A DNA stretch of 64,000 nt from Anaerolineales bacterium (GTDB lineage Bacteria; Chloroflexota; Anaerolineae; 4572-78; J111), in the NCBI GenBank assembly GCA_015075185.1, contig JABTUW010000004.1, forward strand, positions 124,001 to 188,000, in the 5' to 3' direction. The position numbers and the translations under genes are program-made. This document shows positions 1 to 7,893 of this stretch, piece by piece. Position 1 is the stretch's first letter, and each line of letters starts with the position of its first letter. The notes below the pieces were generated by a model. The model worked only from the letters and a program-made list of their open reading frames with translations, made no database searches and was not told the origin of the DNA.

Positions 1-1046
1 AACACCAGCAGCGGCACGCGCTCGCGGGAGTGATCGGTGCTGGGCGTGGTTGGGTCGTTGCCGTGATCGGCCGTAATCATGGTCACATCGTGGCCGCACA
101 TAGCAATTTTGATCAGCGGCAGTTTTTTATCAAACGCCTCTAATGTGTCGGCGTAACCGCGCGGGTCGTTGCGGTGGCCGTAAAGCGCATCAAAATCAAC
201 CAGGTTGGCGATGATGAGGCCCTCGTTGCTCAACTGGCAAAAGTCCATAATCGCCTCTACCCCGGCCATGTTGTTGCCGGTATGGTTGCTCTGGGTCAGG
301 CCGCGCTGAGCAAATATATCTTCAATTTTGCCGACGCCCATCACCTCCTTGCCGGCCGCTTTGACCACATCCAGGATCGTGTCACCGGGCGGGGTCAGGC
401 TGAAATCCTTGCGATTCTCCGTCCGCTTGAAACTGCCGGGCTGGCCGACAAACGGGCGGGCAATCACCCGGCCAACGGCATGCTCGCCGCTTAGCAAATC
501 ACGAGCAATCTGGCAGATGCGATAAAGTTCCGCCAAGGGGACAATCTCTTCGTGGGCGGCAATCTGAAAGACACTGTCGCCGGAAGTGTAAACGATGACT
601 TTGCCGGTGGCGACGTGCTCCGTGCCCAACTCTTTGATAATTTCGGTGCCGGAGGCAGGGTAGTTGCCCAGCCAACCCCGGCTAATCCGGGCCTCAAATT
701 CGGCCATCAACTCGGCCGGGAAACCGTTGGGGTAAAGGGGGAACGGCTTACTGAGCGGCACGCCGGTCAGCTCCCAGTGACCGGTGGTCGTGTCCTTACC
801 GGCGCTGACCTCGGTCAGGCGGCCAAACGCTCCCCGCGCATGGTCTACCGGTGGGACACCCTGAATGTCGGCCAGGTTGCCCAGGCCCAATGCCCCCAGG
901 TTGGGCAAATTCAGCCCGCCAACCGCGCGCGCGATGTTGCTCAAGGTATTGCTGCCCTCATCGCCATAAGCCGCCGCGTCCGGTGCGTCCCCCACCCCAA
1001 CGCTGTCCAAAATAATCAAATTGACCCTTTTGATTTGCTCTGCCAC
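1..1046 (-). CDS. deoB: phosphopentomutase, 3' end cut by window edge
   Basis: Phosphopentomutase interconverts ribose-1-phosphate (or deoxyribose-1-phosphate) and the 5-phosphate in nucleoside salvage in the cytoplasm. The frame starts at GTG 1046, preceded by an AGGAGG-type ribosome site, and stays open to base 1, so about 348 of the usual roughly 390 residues are visible. Alkaline-phosphatase-superfamily motifs are clear: IILDSVGVGDAPD with the first metal Asp at 14, the catalytic-threonine region DTTTGH at 85-90, a DALYGHRNDPRGY segment, and ITADHGNDPTTPSTDHSRE near the visible end. It is divergent from nothing obvious upstream and lies downstream of the ssrA terminator on the same strand. 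The C-terminus lies outside the window. Function is confident from motif order. Confidence 0.93.
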   Translation of the reverse strand, partial: MAEQIKRVNLIILDSVGVGDAPDAAAYGDEGSNTLSNIARAVGGLNLPNLGALGLGNLADIQGVPPVDHARGAFGRLTEVSAGKDTTTGHWELTGVPLSKPFPLYPNGFPAELMAEFEARISRGWLGNYPASGTEIIKELGTEHVATGKVIVYTSGDSVFQIAAHEEIVPLAELYRICQIARDLLSGEHAVGRVIARPFVGQPGSFKRTENRKDFSLTPPGDTILDVVKAAGKEVMGVGKIEDIFAQRGLTQSNHTGNNMAGVEAIMDFCQLSNEGLIIANLVDFDALYGHRNDPRGYADTLEAFDKKLPLIKIAMCGHDVTMITADHGNDPTTPSTDHSRERVPLLV

Positions 1047-1214
1047 CGGCTGCCTCCTAAAAGATAGGATGAGGCAAGACGATTGCTCTCTGCCCCTCTT
1101 CGCTTCCCCGTGTCCTCGCCTCGTCTCAGGCTTGATTCTACCTTACCCAGGCAATATTCACAAGCGTGTGAAAGCGAATGGAGGAAGGGAGGGTAGAAAA
1201 GATGGCAAACGTTT

Positions 1215-1250
1215 AAAACAAAAAGTAGGTCAAGCTTAAGCTTGACCTAC
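1215..1250 (-). terminator. rho-independent terminator of ssrA
   Basis: A perfect 26-bp palindrome at 1225-1250 (arms GTAGGTCAAGCTT and its complement) lies just downstream of the tmRNA 3' end. On the minus strand it is followed by CTTTTTGTTTT. This is a strong intrinsic terminator shape. The arms resemble a hairpin inside ileS at 49621-49641. Confidence 0.85.
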
Positions 1251-1260
1251 TCGCTGTTAA

Positions 1261-1661
1261 GGTGGAGATGGCGGGAGTCGAACCCGCGTCCATGAAAGCT
1301 GGCTACAAACATCTACGAGCGTAGACGGCCCTCGAATTGTCGTTTGGGGTTCGCTTGCCGCCCAGGTTCACCCAAACCAGTTGCTGTTCTTAGCCGAGGT
1401 TTAGCAACATCGCCCCGGAGCGCCCCGACTTAGTTGACACCCGGCCCCACCTTTCGGGGGAAGGCGGAGCGCGAGCGTGACCTTAGCTTAGAAGGTCAGT
1501 GTTATTTCCTTATACTTAAGCCGCAACGGGCAGTTGGTAGAAGGATTTAACGTTAGCCGGTACTTTTTCGGCAATTATTGTTTTGCCCAGTTTAACGAGT
1601 TGGAACAGCTCGGCTCGCCGTCTGTAACCCTCCACTTCCCTGTCGAAACCGTTTCATCCCC
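1261..1661 (-). ncRNA. ssrA: transfer-messenger RNA (tmRNA)
   Basis: tmRNA rescues stalled ribosomes and tags the incomplete peptide for proteolysis. The 5' end GGGGATG (1661-1655) pairs with CATCTCC near the 3' end (1270-1264), with one G-U pair. The 3' tRNA-like part has a T arm with GGTTCGACTCCC, and the 5' part has the tmRNA signature GTTTCGACAGG. The tag reading frame appears to resume at a Gly codon; it begins GKTIIAEKV and ends QLPVAA before TAA, 23 codons in all. The final CC of CCA is encoded but not the A. It has its own promoter (1672-1700) and terminator (1215-1250). Confidence 0.95.
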
Positions 1662-1671
1662 AAGTGATTAA

Positions 1672-1700
1672 ATTATAGCACGGAATTGTTAGAGAAGCAA
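1672..1700 (-). promoter_or_regulatory. sigma-70-type promoter of ssrA
   Basis: On the minus strand a -35 element TTGCTT (1700-1695) and a perfect -10 TATAAT (1677-1672) are separated by 17 bp. The tmRNA 5' end at 1661 lies 11 bases beyond the -10 element, which fits a start at the mature 5' end or very near it. Confidence 0.75.
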
Positions 1701-1707
1701 TAGAATC

Positions 1708-1785
1708 TGGAGGGTTGGAGGATTGGAGGGCGAGAAAATAACCATTTTTCCAATCCCCCAGTCTTCCATTCTTCCAACTCCTGAT
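1708..1785. repeat. GGAGG/TTCCAATCC self-complementary word repeat
   Basis: Intergenic stretch built from variants of GGAGGATTGGA, followed after a short AT-rich spacer by the complementary words (CCAATCCCCCAGTC, TTCCATTCTTCC). It can fold into a long imperfect hairpin between the ssrA and recombinase-like promoters. The same word family recurs at 63358-63452. Confidence 0.6.
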
Positions 1786-1799
1786 ATTTCGTATATTAC

Positions 1800-1828
1800 T
1801 TGACATCCCTCGTAAAACGCGGTAAAAT
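1800..1828 (+). promoter_or_regulatory. consensus promoter for the recombinase-like gene
   Basis: Perfect -35 TTGACA (1800-1805), 17-bp spacer, and -10 TAAAAT (1823-1828). The predicted start lies about 40 bases ahead of the ATG at 1876. Confidence 0.78.
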
Positions 1829-1875
1829 TATGTCAATCGCTCATTTGTGCGAGTTAGGTATTGTTGGGAGGTGAA

Positions 1876-2826
1876 ATGATGACTGATCAAATGCCCCTCT
1901 TTCCTCAGCGCGGGGTCAAGGGTCAATACGGCCCGCCGATTACCCAGATTAAAACCATCACGCTGAATTCGTCCCTGGCGATGGCCGCCAGTGCTTACCA
2001 CGATCACATGGTCCGGCAGGGTTTTTCAGAGCATACCATCAAAGCTTTCGGCGGCGATTTGCGACTGCTGCAAAAATATTTTGGCAGTAGTATGGCCATT
2101 GGCAAGGTAGGTACCAAGGAACTCAACGATTTTCTAACCTGGCTGCTCTTCTATCGCGGGGTGCCATGCAGCCCCAAATCTTATGCCCGCCGGGTGACGA
2201 CCCTCAAGAGCTTCTTTGGCTGGCTGACTGGCACTAAAATTTTGCCACGCGACCCTGCCGCGCCAATCATCCATGCCCGGGCCAAAGCGCCCCTGCCCCT
2301 CTATCTGAATGACGAACAATTAGAAAAATTCCTCAACGCTGCTGAAGCCAAGCTGAACGGCGACAGGTCCGACCCCCGCCCCTACTTGCTGGCCCATCTA
2401 ATACTGCAAACGGGAATGAAAAAGGCCGAATGTGTCGGCATTGCCCTGCGCGACATTGACCGCTCCGGTAAGGAGCCGGCCGTGCTGATCCGCTACACTA
2501 ACCCGCGCATGCAGCACAAGGAGCGCAAGCTGGCTTTTGCCCGCGAATTGCTGCCGGTGCTCGACCGCTACATCGAAAAGTACCAGCCCAAAGAGTACCT
2601 GTTTGAATGTACCCCGCGCAACCTGGAGTATGTGCTGGCCGATGTTTCCGAGTTAGCCGGCCTGCCGGACCAGGTCTCGTTTGAAATGCTGCGCTGGACT
2701 TCGGCTCTGCGTGATTATCGTGATGGGATGGACCACGATCACCTACGCAAAAAGTTGGGGTTGTCAAAGATTACCTGGCGGGAAACCTCAGAGAAGCTAG
2801 CCAAAATTGCCGAGCCTGGCCTGTAG
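1876..2826 (+). CDS. tyrosine-recombinase-fold protein with degenerate active site
   Basis: The N-terminal half (about 35-125) looks like a core-binding SAM-like integrase domain (HMVRQGFSEHTIKAFGGDL) and the C-terminal half like a XerC/XerD catalytic domain. Start chosen at ATG 1876 (or 1879) behind GGGAGG; an in-frame TTG at 1861 lies upstream of that ribosome site. Catalytic positions differ from the family: the first Arg (TGLR in Xer) is Lys182 in TGMKKAE, the HxLRHT block reads EMLRWT so only its Arg remains, the LGH block reads LGLS, and the region of the nucleophilic Tyr has none (KITWRETSEKL). Fold assignment is fairly safe; recombinase activity is doubtful. A DNA-binding or architectural role is possible but unproven. 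A WecA-like gene follows by 84 bp and may be cotranscribed. Confidence 0.75.
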   Translation: MMTDQMPLFPQRGVKGQYGPPITQIKTITLNSSLAMAASAYHDHMVRQGFSEHTIKAFGGDLRLLQKYFGSSMAIGKVGTKELNDFLTWLLFYRGVPCSPKSYARRVTTLKSFFGWLTGTKILPRDPAAPIIHARAKAPLPLYLNDEQLEKFLNAAEAKLNGDRSDPRPYLLAHLILQTGMKKAECVGIALRDIDRSGKEPAVLIRYTNPRMQHKERKLAFARELLPVLDRYIEKYQPKEYLFECTPRNLEYVLADVSELAGLPDQVSFEMLRWTSALRDYRDGMDHDHLRKKLGLSKITWRETSEKLAKIAEPGL

Positions 2827-2910
2827 AAGAAATGAAACAGCGCGGAGGCGAAGAAATAGATTTCCGCCTCATCGTTTCCTCGTTTCCTCACCTCCCGAGA
2901 GAGATAACCC

Positions 2911-4014
2911 ATGACCGTCATCATGCTCATCTTTGTTACGGCCCTGGTTTTTGGCAGCGTCGGCACACCCCTGGTTAGAAAATTAGCCTTTAAGTTAGGC
3001 TTTATCGCCCTCCCCAAAGCCGACCGCGCTCACACCGAACCAACGGCGTTGATGGGAGGTCTGGCCATTTATATCGCCGCTATTAGCGCCCTGTTGCTGG
3101 TCACGATTCTGGTGGCGCTGCTGCTGCCGGGAAACATTCTGGGGTTGCGCGAGTTTGCCGCTATTCTCAGCGGGGCTTCGTTTATGGCGGCTGTTGGTCT
3201 CTGGGACGACCGGCACGCCCTTCCCGCTCGCCTCAAACTAACGGCCCAACTCGCCCCGATTGGGCTGGTTTTTTTTATGGGGGTTCGCGTCAGCTTGCCT
3301 CTCTTTAATATCGGTATCTGGAATGAGGTCATCAATTTTATCATTACCGCCGCCTGGATTTTGTATATCACCAATGCGGTCAACTTCCTGGATAACGCCG
3401 ATGGTATTGCCGTGATGACCAGCGCCACCACCAGCGCCATTTTTCTGCTCATCGCCATTCTCAATGGCCAGCAACTTGTTTCGATTTTGGCTGCGGGGGT
3501 GCTGGGAGCCAGCTTGGGCTTTGCCCGTTATAACCTACCCCTGCCCAAGAGTACCATTTTTATGGGCGACGCCGGGTCGTTGTTTCTGGGTTTTCTGCTG
3601 GCTGTCCTGGGAATCAAAATCCGCATCCCAACAAACGACATCCAGATCACTTGGATGACGCCGATAATTGTGCTCGGCCTGCCTATCTTCGATACCGCGC
3701 TCGTCTTTATCTCCCGCACTCGGCGAGGTGTATCATTTTTTCAGGGAGGCATTGATCACACGACCCACCGTCTAACCCGGCTGGGTCTTGACAAGTTGTC
3801 GGTGGCTCTCACCGTCAGCGTGATTTGTGGGGCGCTGGGATTAATTGCCATCTTCATTACTCAGGCCACCCTGGCGGAAGCTTATGTGGTAGCTCTGACC
3901 CTACTGGGATTGGCTCTCTACATTTTATGGCGAATTGAGTTCAAGGCTTCTTACAATTTTAGAACCGGTCGCACACCGGTGAAGGTAGAATCTGAGCCGG
4001 TTAAAACATCCTGA
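2911..4014 (+). CDS. undecaprenyl-phosphate sugar-1-phosphate transferase, WecA/TagO type
   Basis: Polytopic membrane enzyme of the MraY/WecA glycosyltransferase-4 family. It transfers a sugar-1-phosphate (commonly GlcNAc-1-P) from a UDP-sugar to undecaprenyl phosphate, the first step of a lipid-linked glycan. About ten hydrophobic segments are visible over 367 residues. Family motifs: the cytoplasmic WDDR following AAVGL, NAVNFLDNADGIA (family NxxNxxDGxDGL; the first Gly is Asn here), MGDAGSLFLG, and HTTHRLTRLG, matching the HxxHR motif. Start is ATG 2911 after GAGAGA. A hairpin with T tract at 4046-4096 ends the unit. Sugar specificity cannot be read from sequence. Confidence 0.9.
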   Translation: MTVIMLIFVTALVFGSVGTPLVRKLAFKLGFIALPKADRAHTEPTALMGGLAIYIAAISALLLVTILVALLLPGNILGLREFAAILSGASFMAAVGLWDDRHALPARLKLTAQLAPIGLVFFMGVRVSLPLFNIGIWNEVINFIITAAWILYITNAVNFLDNADGIAVMTSATTSAIFLLIAILNGQQLVSILAAGVLGASLGFARYNLPLPKSTIFMGDAGSLFLGFLLAVLGIKIRIPTNDIQITWMTPIIVLGLPIFDTALVFISRTRRGVSFFQGGIDHTTHRLTRLGLDKLSVALTVSVICGALGLIAIFITQATLAEAYVVALTLLGLALYILWRIEFKASYNFRTGRTPVKVESEPVKTS

Positions 4015-4045
4015 GGAACAAACTTTGGGAGAAGGATAGAAGAAC

Positions 4046-4096
4046 GGAGGGCTCGAAGGATAGGATTTTGCCTATTGTCCAGCCCTCCATTTTTTA
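4046..4096 (+). terminator. intrinsic terminator after the wecA-like gene
   Basis: GGAGGGCT (4046-4053) pairs with AGCCCTCC (4081-4088), with an inner GATAGG/CCTATT pairing, followed by ATTTTTTAATT. The T tract overlaps the stop region of the convergent kinase gene. Confidence 0.7.
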
Positions 4097-5605
4097 ATTC
4101 TTTTCACCGTTGCTGATTAGGGGCAGGGCGAGGGTAAAGGTGCTGCCCACGTTGGGCTGGCTTTCCACCCAAACCTGGCCACCGTGCTGCTCGGCAATCG
4201 TTTTGACAATCGCCAAACCCAGGCCGGTGCCGGGGACGTCATCGAGTTCAGGACGCGCCCGGAAAAATTTTTCAAACACCCGGGGCAAATCCCTGGCCTG
4301 GATACCCGGCCCGTTATCAATCACCGAAACGAGGGCCTGGCCATTGCTTTGGCCCAATTTGACATGAATCTGGCCGCCCTGAGGCGTATATTTGACGGCG
4401 TTATCCAGCAGATTACCCACCGCTCGCGATAAGAGAACCAAGTTACCTTCTATCACCAAATCACGCTGAGACTCGTCGAGCACCAATTCAATGCCCTTGG
4501 TTTTGGCCAGAAGTTTCATGGAGTTCATCGTCGCCTGGACCGACTCTTCCAGGTGGATTTTCTCCCTGGTCAACTGCTCCAGGCGCTCCAGCCGGCTCAA
4601 CTCCAGCAAGTCCTCAATCAAAGACTTCATCAAATTAGCCGCCTTGGTAATACCCACCAAATCTTCTTCCTGCCGGTCGGTTACAGCGCCATCCATCCGC
4701 ACCAATTCAATGTAGCCTTTGACGGTGGCCAGAGGAGTGCGCAGGTCGTGGGTAAAGGCAGTCACAAAGTCGCGCTTCATTTTATCCAGTGCTTTGAAAG
4801 CGCTAATATCCCGCAGCACGGTGACCCGCCCCAACTCCGGGATGGCGGTTATACTGGCCCACATCGTGCGGCCATCGGGCAGAGGCACTTCGCCGGTAGT
4901 CGGCGCATTGGGCGCAAACAGCTTTAACAACTCGGCGTTCGTGGTTAACTCCGACAGAGGCTGGTCTTGCCAGGGATGGCCGTCCAACTTGAGCATTTCT
5001 TGAGCCGCCGGATTGAGGAGGAGGATTTTATTCTGGGGAGTCGTCACCAGCACCGCATCCTGGGTGCTGTTGATAATCGCCGACAATTTGCGCCGTTCTT
5101 GCTCAGTTTCCTTAAAAAGGCGGGCATTTTCCAGAGCAATAGCCGCCTGGCCGGCAATGGCATTCAGCAGGGGGAGATCCCCTGGCTTAAATTTGTTGGG
5201 TTCGTCATGAACCAGGGTCAGAACTCCAATTACCCGCTGCCGCCGGCGCAGGGGGGTGCCGATGACCGAACGCACATCGTAGGGCTGGTTATCATAGACT
5301 ACCCAGCGGCTATCCTGGCGGGTATCGTTGATAATGTCACCCTCGCCATGCTTGAGCACCCAACCGGCAAAACCTTCGGTCAGGACTTTACCAACAATGC
5401 GTTTGGCCCGGTCATCACTGAGATCATCCTGCTGTAGAATAAAAGCCGAGACCCGATTCTCCTGGTCAAACAGCATCACGCTGCCGGTGCTGGCGTGGAG
5501 GTGCGACACGGTCAGGTCAAGCACCCGCCGCAGCATTTTATCGGGGTCAAGGTCTTTGTTTAATTCGTCACTAATCAGGTTGAGTAAATTTGATCGCTCT
5601 TGCAT
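4094..5605 (-). CDS. GAF-PAS sensor histidine kinase
   Basis: A 503-residue kinase with no membrane segment, so probably cytoplasmic. A GAF domain spans about 15-160 and a PAS domain about 168-265 (IINSTQDAVLVTTPQNKILLLNPAAQEML). HisKA has the phospho-accepting His in FTHDLRTPLATVKGY (near 285). The ATPase domain has N-box LLSRAVGNLLDNAVKY, G1 DNGPGI, F-box and G2 GTGLGLAIV. All catalytic boxes look intact. No response regulator gene is adjacent, so it is an orphan in this window. Ligand is unknown; GAF domains bind cyclic nucleotides, tetrapyrroles or small molecules. A promoter with TATAAT (5652-5647) lies upstream. Confidence 0.93.
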   Translation of the reverse strand: MQERSNLLNLISDELNKDLDPDKMLRRVLDLTVSHLHASTGSVMLFDQENRVSAFILQQDDLSDDRAKRIVGKVLTEGFAGWVLKHGEGDIINDTRQDSRWVVYDNQPYDVRSVIGTPLRRRQRVIGVLTLVHDEPNKFKPGDLPLLNAIAGQAAIALENARLFKETEQERRKLSAIINSTQDAVLVTTPQNKILLLNPAAQEMLKLDGHPWQDQPLSELTTNAELLKLFAPNAPTTGEVPLPDGRTMWASITAIPELGRVTVLRDISAFKALDKMKRDFVTAFTHDLRTPLATVKGYIELVRMDGAVTDRQEEDLVGITKAANLMKSLIEDLLELSRLERLEQLTREKIHLEESVQATMNSMKLLAKTKGIELVLDESQRDLVIEGNLVLLSRAVGNLLDNAVKYTPQGGQIHVKLGQSNGQALVSVIDNGPGIQARDLPRVFEKFFRARPELDDVPGTGLGLAIVKTIAEQHGGQVWVESQPNVGSTFTLALPLISNGEKN

Positions 5606-5646
5606 AATCTGCCTATAACACCTGGGACTATTCTCCTAGCGATCTT

Positions 5647-5674
5647 ATTATATCACAATTAGGGGAAGACACAA
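5647..5674 (-). promoter_or_regulatory. probable promoter of the GAF-PAS kinase
   Basis: On the minus strand a perfect -10 TATAAT (5652-5647) is preceded at 16 bp by a TTGTGT -35-like element. It sits about 42 bases ahead of the kinase ATG. The -35 match is only fair. Confidence 0.5.
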
Positions 5675-5706
5675 TGTTAATGAGGTGCGTCCCATATTGA
5701 AAAACC

Positions 5707-5768
5707 AGGTGACAGGCACTCTTTGTTCAAATAGGCCTAATTCTTAGCCCGATAAGTGCCTGTCACCT
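5707..5768. repeat. inverted repeat with 14-bp arms
   Basis: AGGTGACAGGCACT (5707-5720) and its exact complement AGTGCCTGTCACCT (5755-5768) flank a 34-base loop between the kinase promoter and the mobA stop. No T tract follows closely on either strand, so it is more likely a mobile palindrome or RNA-end element than a classical terminator. Confidence 0.65.
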
Positions 5769-5786
5769 TAATCCCGATAATATTTC

Positions 5787-6386
5787 CTATTCGTTGGGCA
5801 GAATTTTGGCGAGAGTTTGAACTTTTTCCCACTCTTCAGGAGTGTTCATATTGAGGAAAGAGTAAAATTGAGGGTCGAACCTGGCTACCTCAGCCCGTTC
5901 GAGATAGCGCACGGCTACCTCGTCAAAAAACCCGATAATCCGCAGTTGGCCGGCTAACAAGCGCCGCTCCATAGCGGGCAGGCAGGCTTTACTGTAAACG
6001 GCATGGAGAGTTTCGGGCTGAGGGGGTTTAATTAAAGGGATAACTACATCCGCGGTTGGGGCCAATCCTATCAAGCACTGTAGCAGGCCGACGTGTAAAA
6101 AGGGTATATCGCAAGCGACAACCAGCACATGGGGGTGACGCGCCGCCTGAATGACACTGTAGATGCCGCCCAAAGCTGCCTTGTCAGGGTAAATATCGGC
6201 GACAATCGGCAGGCCAAACCGAGCATACTTCTCAGGTTCATTGGCGCTAATGAACAAGTCATCGGTCAGTCCTCTAACTCGATGGATGACCCGTTCAATC
6301 ACCGGCTGGCCTCCAACCTCCAGAAAGGCTTTATCTCGGCCCATCCGTTTGCTTTGACCACCGGCCAGGATGGCTACACTGACCAA
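5787..6386 (-). CDS. mobA: molybdenum cofactor guanylyltransferase
   Basis: MobA attaches GMP from GTP to molybdopterin to form the guanine dinucleotide cofactor used by DMSO-reductase-family enzymes such as formate dehydrogenases and nitrate reductases. The 199-residue protein has the nucleotidyltransferase signature LAGGQSKRMGRDKAFLEVGG at the N-terminus, DKAALGGIYSVI, and the metal-binding VVACDIPFL. Length is normal. It lies 83 bp past the acpP stop, behind the acpP terminator hairpin. moaA at the far end of the window is the other molybdenum-cofactor gene. Confidence 0.92.
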   Translation of the reverse strand: MVSVAILAGGQSKRMGRDKAFLEVGGQPVIERVIHRVRGLTDDLFISANEPEKYARFGLPIVADIYPDKAALGGIYSVIQAARHPHVLVVACDIPFLHVGLLQCLIGLAPTADVVIPLIKPPQPETLHAVYSKACLPAMERRLLAGQLRIIGFFDEVAVRYLERAEVARFDPQFYSFLNMNTPEEWEKVQTLAKILPNE

Positions 6387-6402
6387 TTAAGTGTCCCTTC
6401 CC

Positions 6403-6446
6403 AAAAACCCCAAGAGCCCATACCCGCGCTAGATATGAGCTCTTGG
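6403..6446 (-). terminator. terminator downstream of acpP
   Basis: CCAAGAGCTCATA and TATGGGCTCTTGG (plus-strand 6410-6422 and 6434-6446) form a 13-bp stem with one G-U pair. On the minus strand GGTTTTTGG follows. It separates acpP from mobA. Confidence 0.6.
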
Positions 6447-6468
6447 TTAAAGTTAAAACGAAAAAAAA

Positions 6469-6708
6469 TTAGCTGTGAGAATACAGATAGTTGACTGCTT
6501 CGCCCACGGTGGTAATTTTCTGGGCTTCTTCGTCGGAGATTTCCCCCCCAAACTCTTCCTCAAAAGCCATAATCAGTTCAACCAGGTCGAGCGAGTCGGC
6601 TTCCAGGTCATCGCGAAAGCTGGCTTCCATGGTAATTTGATCCTCATCGGCGCCAAGCTGTTCAATGATGATATCCTTTACCTTGGCAAATACTTCTTCT
6701 TTTGTCAT
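6469..6708 (-). CDS. acpP: acyl carrier protein
   Basis: Small acidic carrier of fatty-acid synthesis; acyl chains are attached to a phosphopantetheine arm. The 79-residue protein has the attachment motif LEADSLDLVELIMAFEEEF with the modified Ser at 39. Start chosen at ATG 6708 because AAGGAGA lies 10 bases upstream on the minus strand; a longer in-frame extension to 6771 runs through this ribosome site. It is monocistronic, with a consensus promoter at 6781-6809 and a hairpin at 6403-6446. No other fatty-acid synthesis gene is nearby. Confidence 0.95.
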   Translation of the reverse strand: MTKEEVFAKVKDIIIEQLGADEDQITMEASFRDDLEADSLDLVELIMAFEEEFGGEISDEEAQKITTVGEAVNYLYSHS

Positions 6709-6780
6709 TAAGAACTGTCTCCTTTTGGCATAAATTTTTAAGAGAATTGATTTCTCAGAGGATGCGCTCAATCACGGCGC

Positions 6781-6809
6781 ATTGTACCAACGCCTGTTCA
6801 AACTGTCAA
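6781..6809 (-). promoter_or_regulatory. consensus promoter of acpP
   Basis: On the minus strand perfect -35 TTGACA (6809-6804), 17-bp spacer, -10 TACAAT (6786-6781). The ATG of acpP is 73 bases downstream of the -10. Confidence 0.8.
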
Positions 6810-6985
6810 TGTGTGCAATTCACAAAGCAGCCAAACCAATTTATGCTATTGGCTCATTTGTTACTTGGGCAAATTGGACAATGAGGTGGTGCAGGTCATC
6901 AATTATTAATGACCAAATACGCAAACTATATAACCCCATCAAGCGTCAGTAGATACTGGTTCAGATTCAGTTTTAAGGTTGTCTG

Positions 6986-7747
6986 TCACAACAGGTAGAT
7001 TACAGCCACCACTACCCCGATCGCCACGACAATCCAGCGGAGGGTAGCGGGTTTGATTCGCCCGGCCAGGCGGCCGCCCAGTACACCACCCGCCAGCGCG
7101 CCCACCGCCATCACCAGCACCGCCGACCAGATCACCTGTCCCGAAAACAAAAAGAAAAGGGCGGCAGCAATATTGACGCTAAATGAGATACCCTGTTTCA
7201 GCGCATTGAGCCGGGTCAGCGAGTCGTCCAGGGTCAGACCAAGCACGGCCAGCACAATCACGCTCAAGCCCGCGCCGAAATAGCCGCCATAGACCGCGGC
7301 CAGGCCGACCGGCAGCATGGCCCAGCCCTCGGCCGGCGTCGTAGTCCCGTTCTGGACAGCGCGACGCACCAGCCAGGCACGCAAAGGGTCCTGCACCGCC
7401 AGCAACCCCGAAGCCAGCAGAATGAGGAACGGGACCAGGGCCCGAAACACCCGTTCTCCCGTATTGAGCAGGAGAATGCCGCCGATGATCCCCCCGATGA
7501 TCCCCGCCGGCAAAGCCAGCCAGAGCCGCCGTTTTTGACCCTTTAGATCGTTCGATTGGGCAAAAGTGGCGCCCAGGTAGCCGGGGCAAAGCGCCACCGT
7601 ATTGGTCACATTGGCTGCTACGGCTGGAATGCCTACCGCGGTGAGCATCGGAAAGGTAATCAACGTGCCGCCGCCCGCCAGCGCGTTCACTGCTCCCGCT
7701 GCCACGGCGGCTAAGCCGATTAGAATGTAGTCAAATCCGTTTAACAT
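6986..7747 (-). CDS. sulfite exporter TauE/SafE family permease
   Basis: Integral membrane protein of about 253 residues with about eight hydrophobic segments and the family signature GAVNALAGGGTLITFPML, followed by NVTNTVALCPGYLG. A second conserved repeat starts at AAVYGGYFGAGLSV. The family moves sulfite, sulfoacetate or other organosulfur anions, but substrates vary. Start is set at ATG 7747; an in-frame GTG at 7771 would add eight residues, and neither has a good ribosome site. It is transcribed like the sugar cluster upstream but lies 147 bp from it, so membership is uncertain. Confidence 0.88.
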   Translation of the reverse strand: MLNGFDYILIGLAAVAAGAVNALAGGGTLITFPMLTAVGIPAVAANVTNTVALCPGYLGATFAQSNDLKGQKRRLWLALPAGIIGGIIGGILLLNTGERVFRALVPFLILLASGLLAVQDPLRAWLVRRAVQNGTTTPAEGWAMLPVGLAAVYGGYFGAGLSVIVLAVLGLTLDDSLTRLNALKQGISFSVNIAAALFFLFSGQVIWSAVLVMAVGALAGGVLGGRLAGRIKPATLRWIVVAIGVVVAVIYLL

Positions 7748-7893
7748 TGCCAGATAATATCGTAAGAGCACGAAAAAAGCCAGTTAAAGCCAGTCATTAC
7801 CCTCAAAAAAGAGATGACGTTCTCCTTGCGCCACCCCTTCTCGCCTCGCTTAGGCCCGGTTCACAAACTCACGATGATGGACCGTCACCGGGA

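Noticed and set aside
1225..1250. Perfect 26-bp palindrome as an insertion-sequence end or operator
   Set aside because: Its position directly after ssrA with a T tract makes a terminator the simplest reading.
1876..2826. Recombinase gene as evidence for an integrated element
   Set aside because: No attachment-site duplication, other phage or transposon genes or change in composition was seen, and the active site is degenerate.
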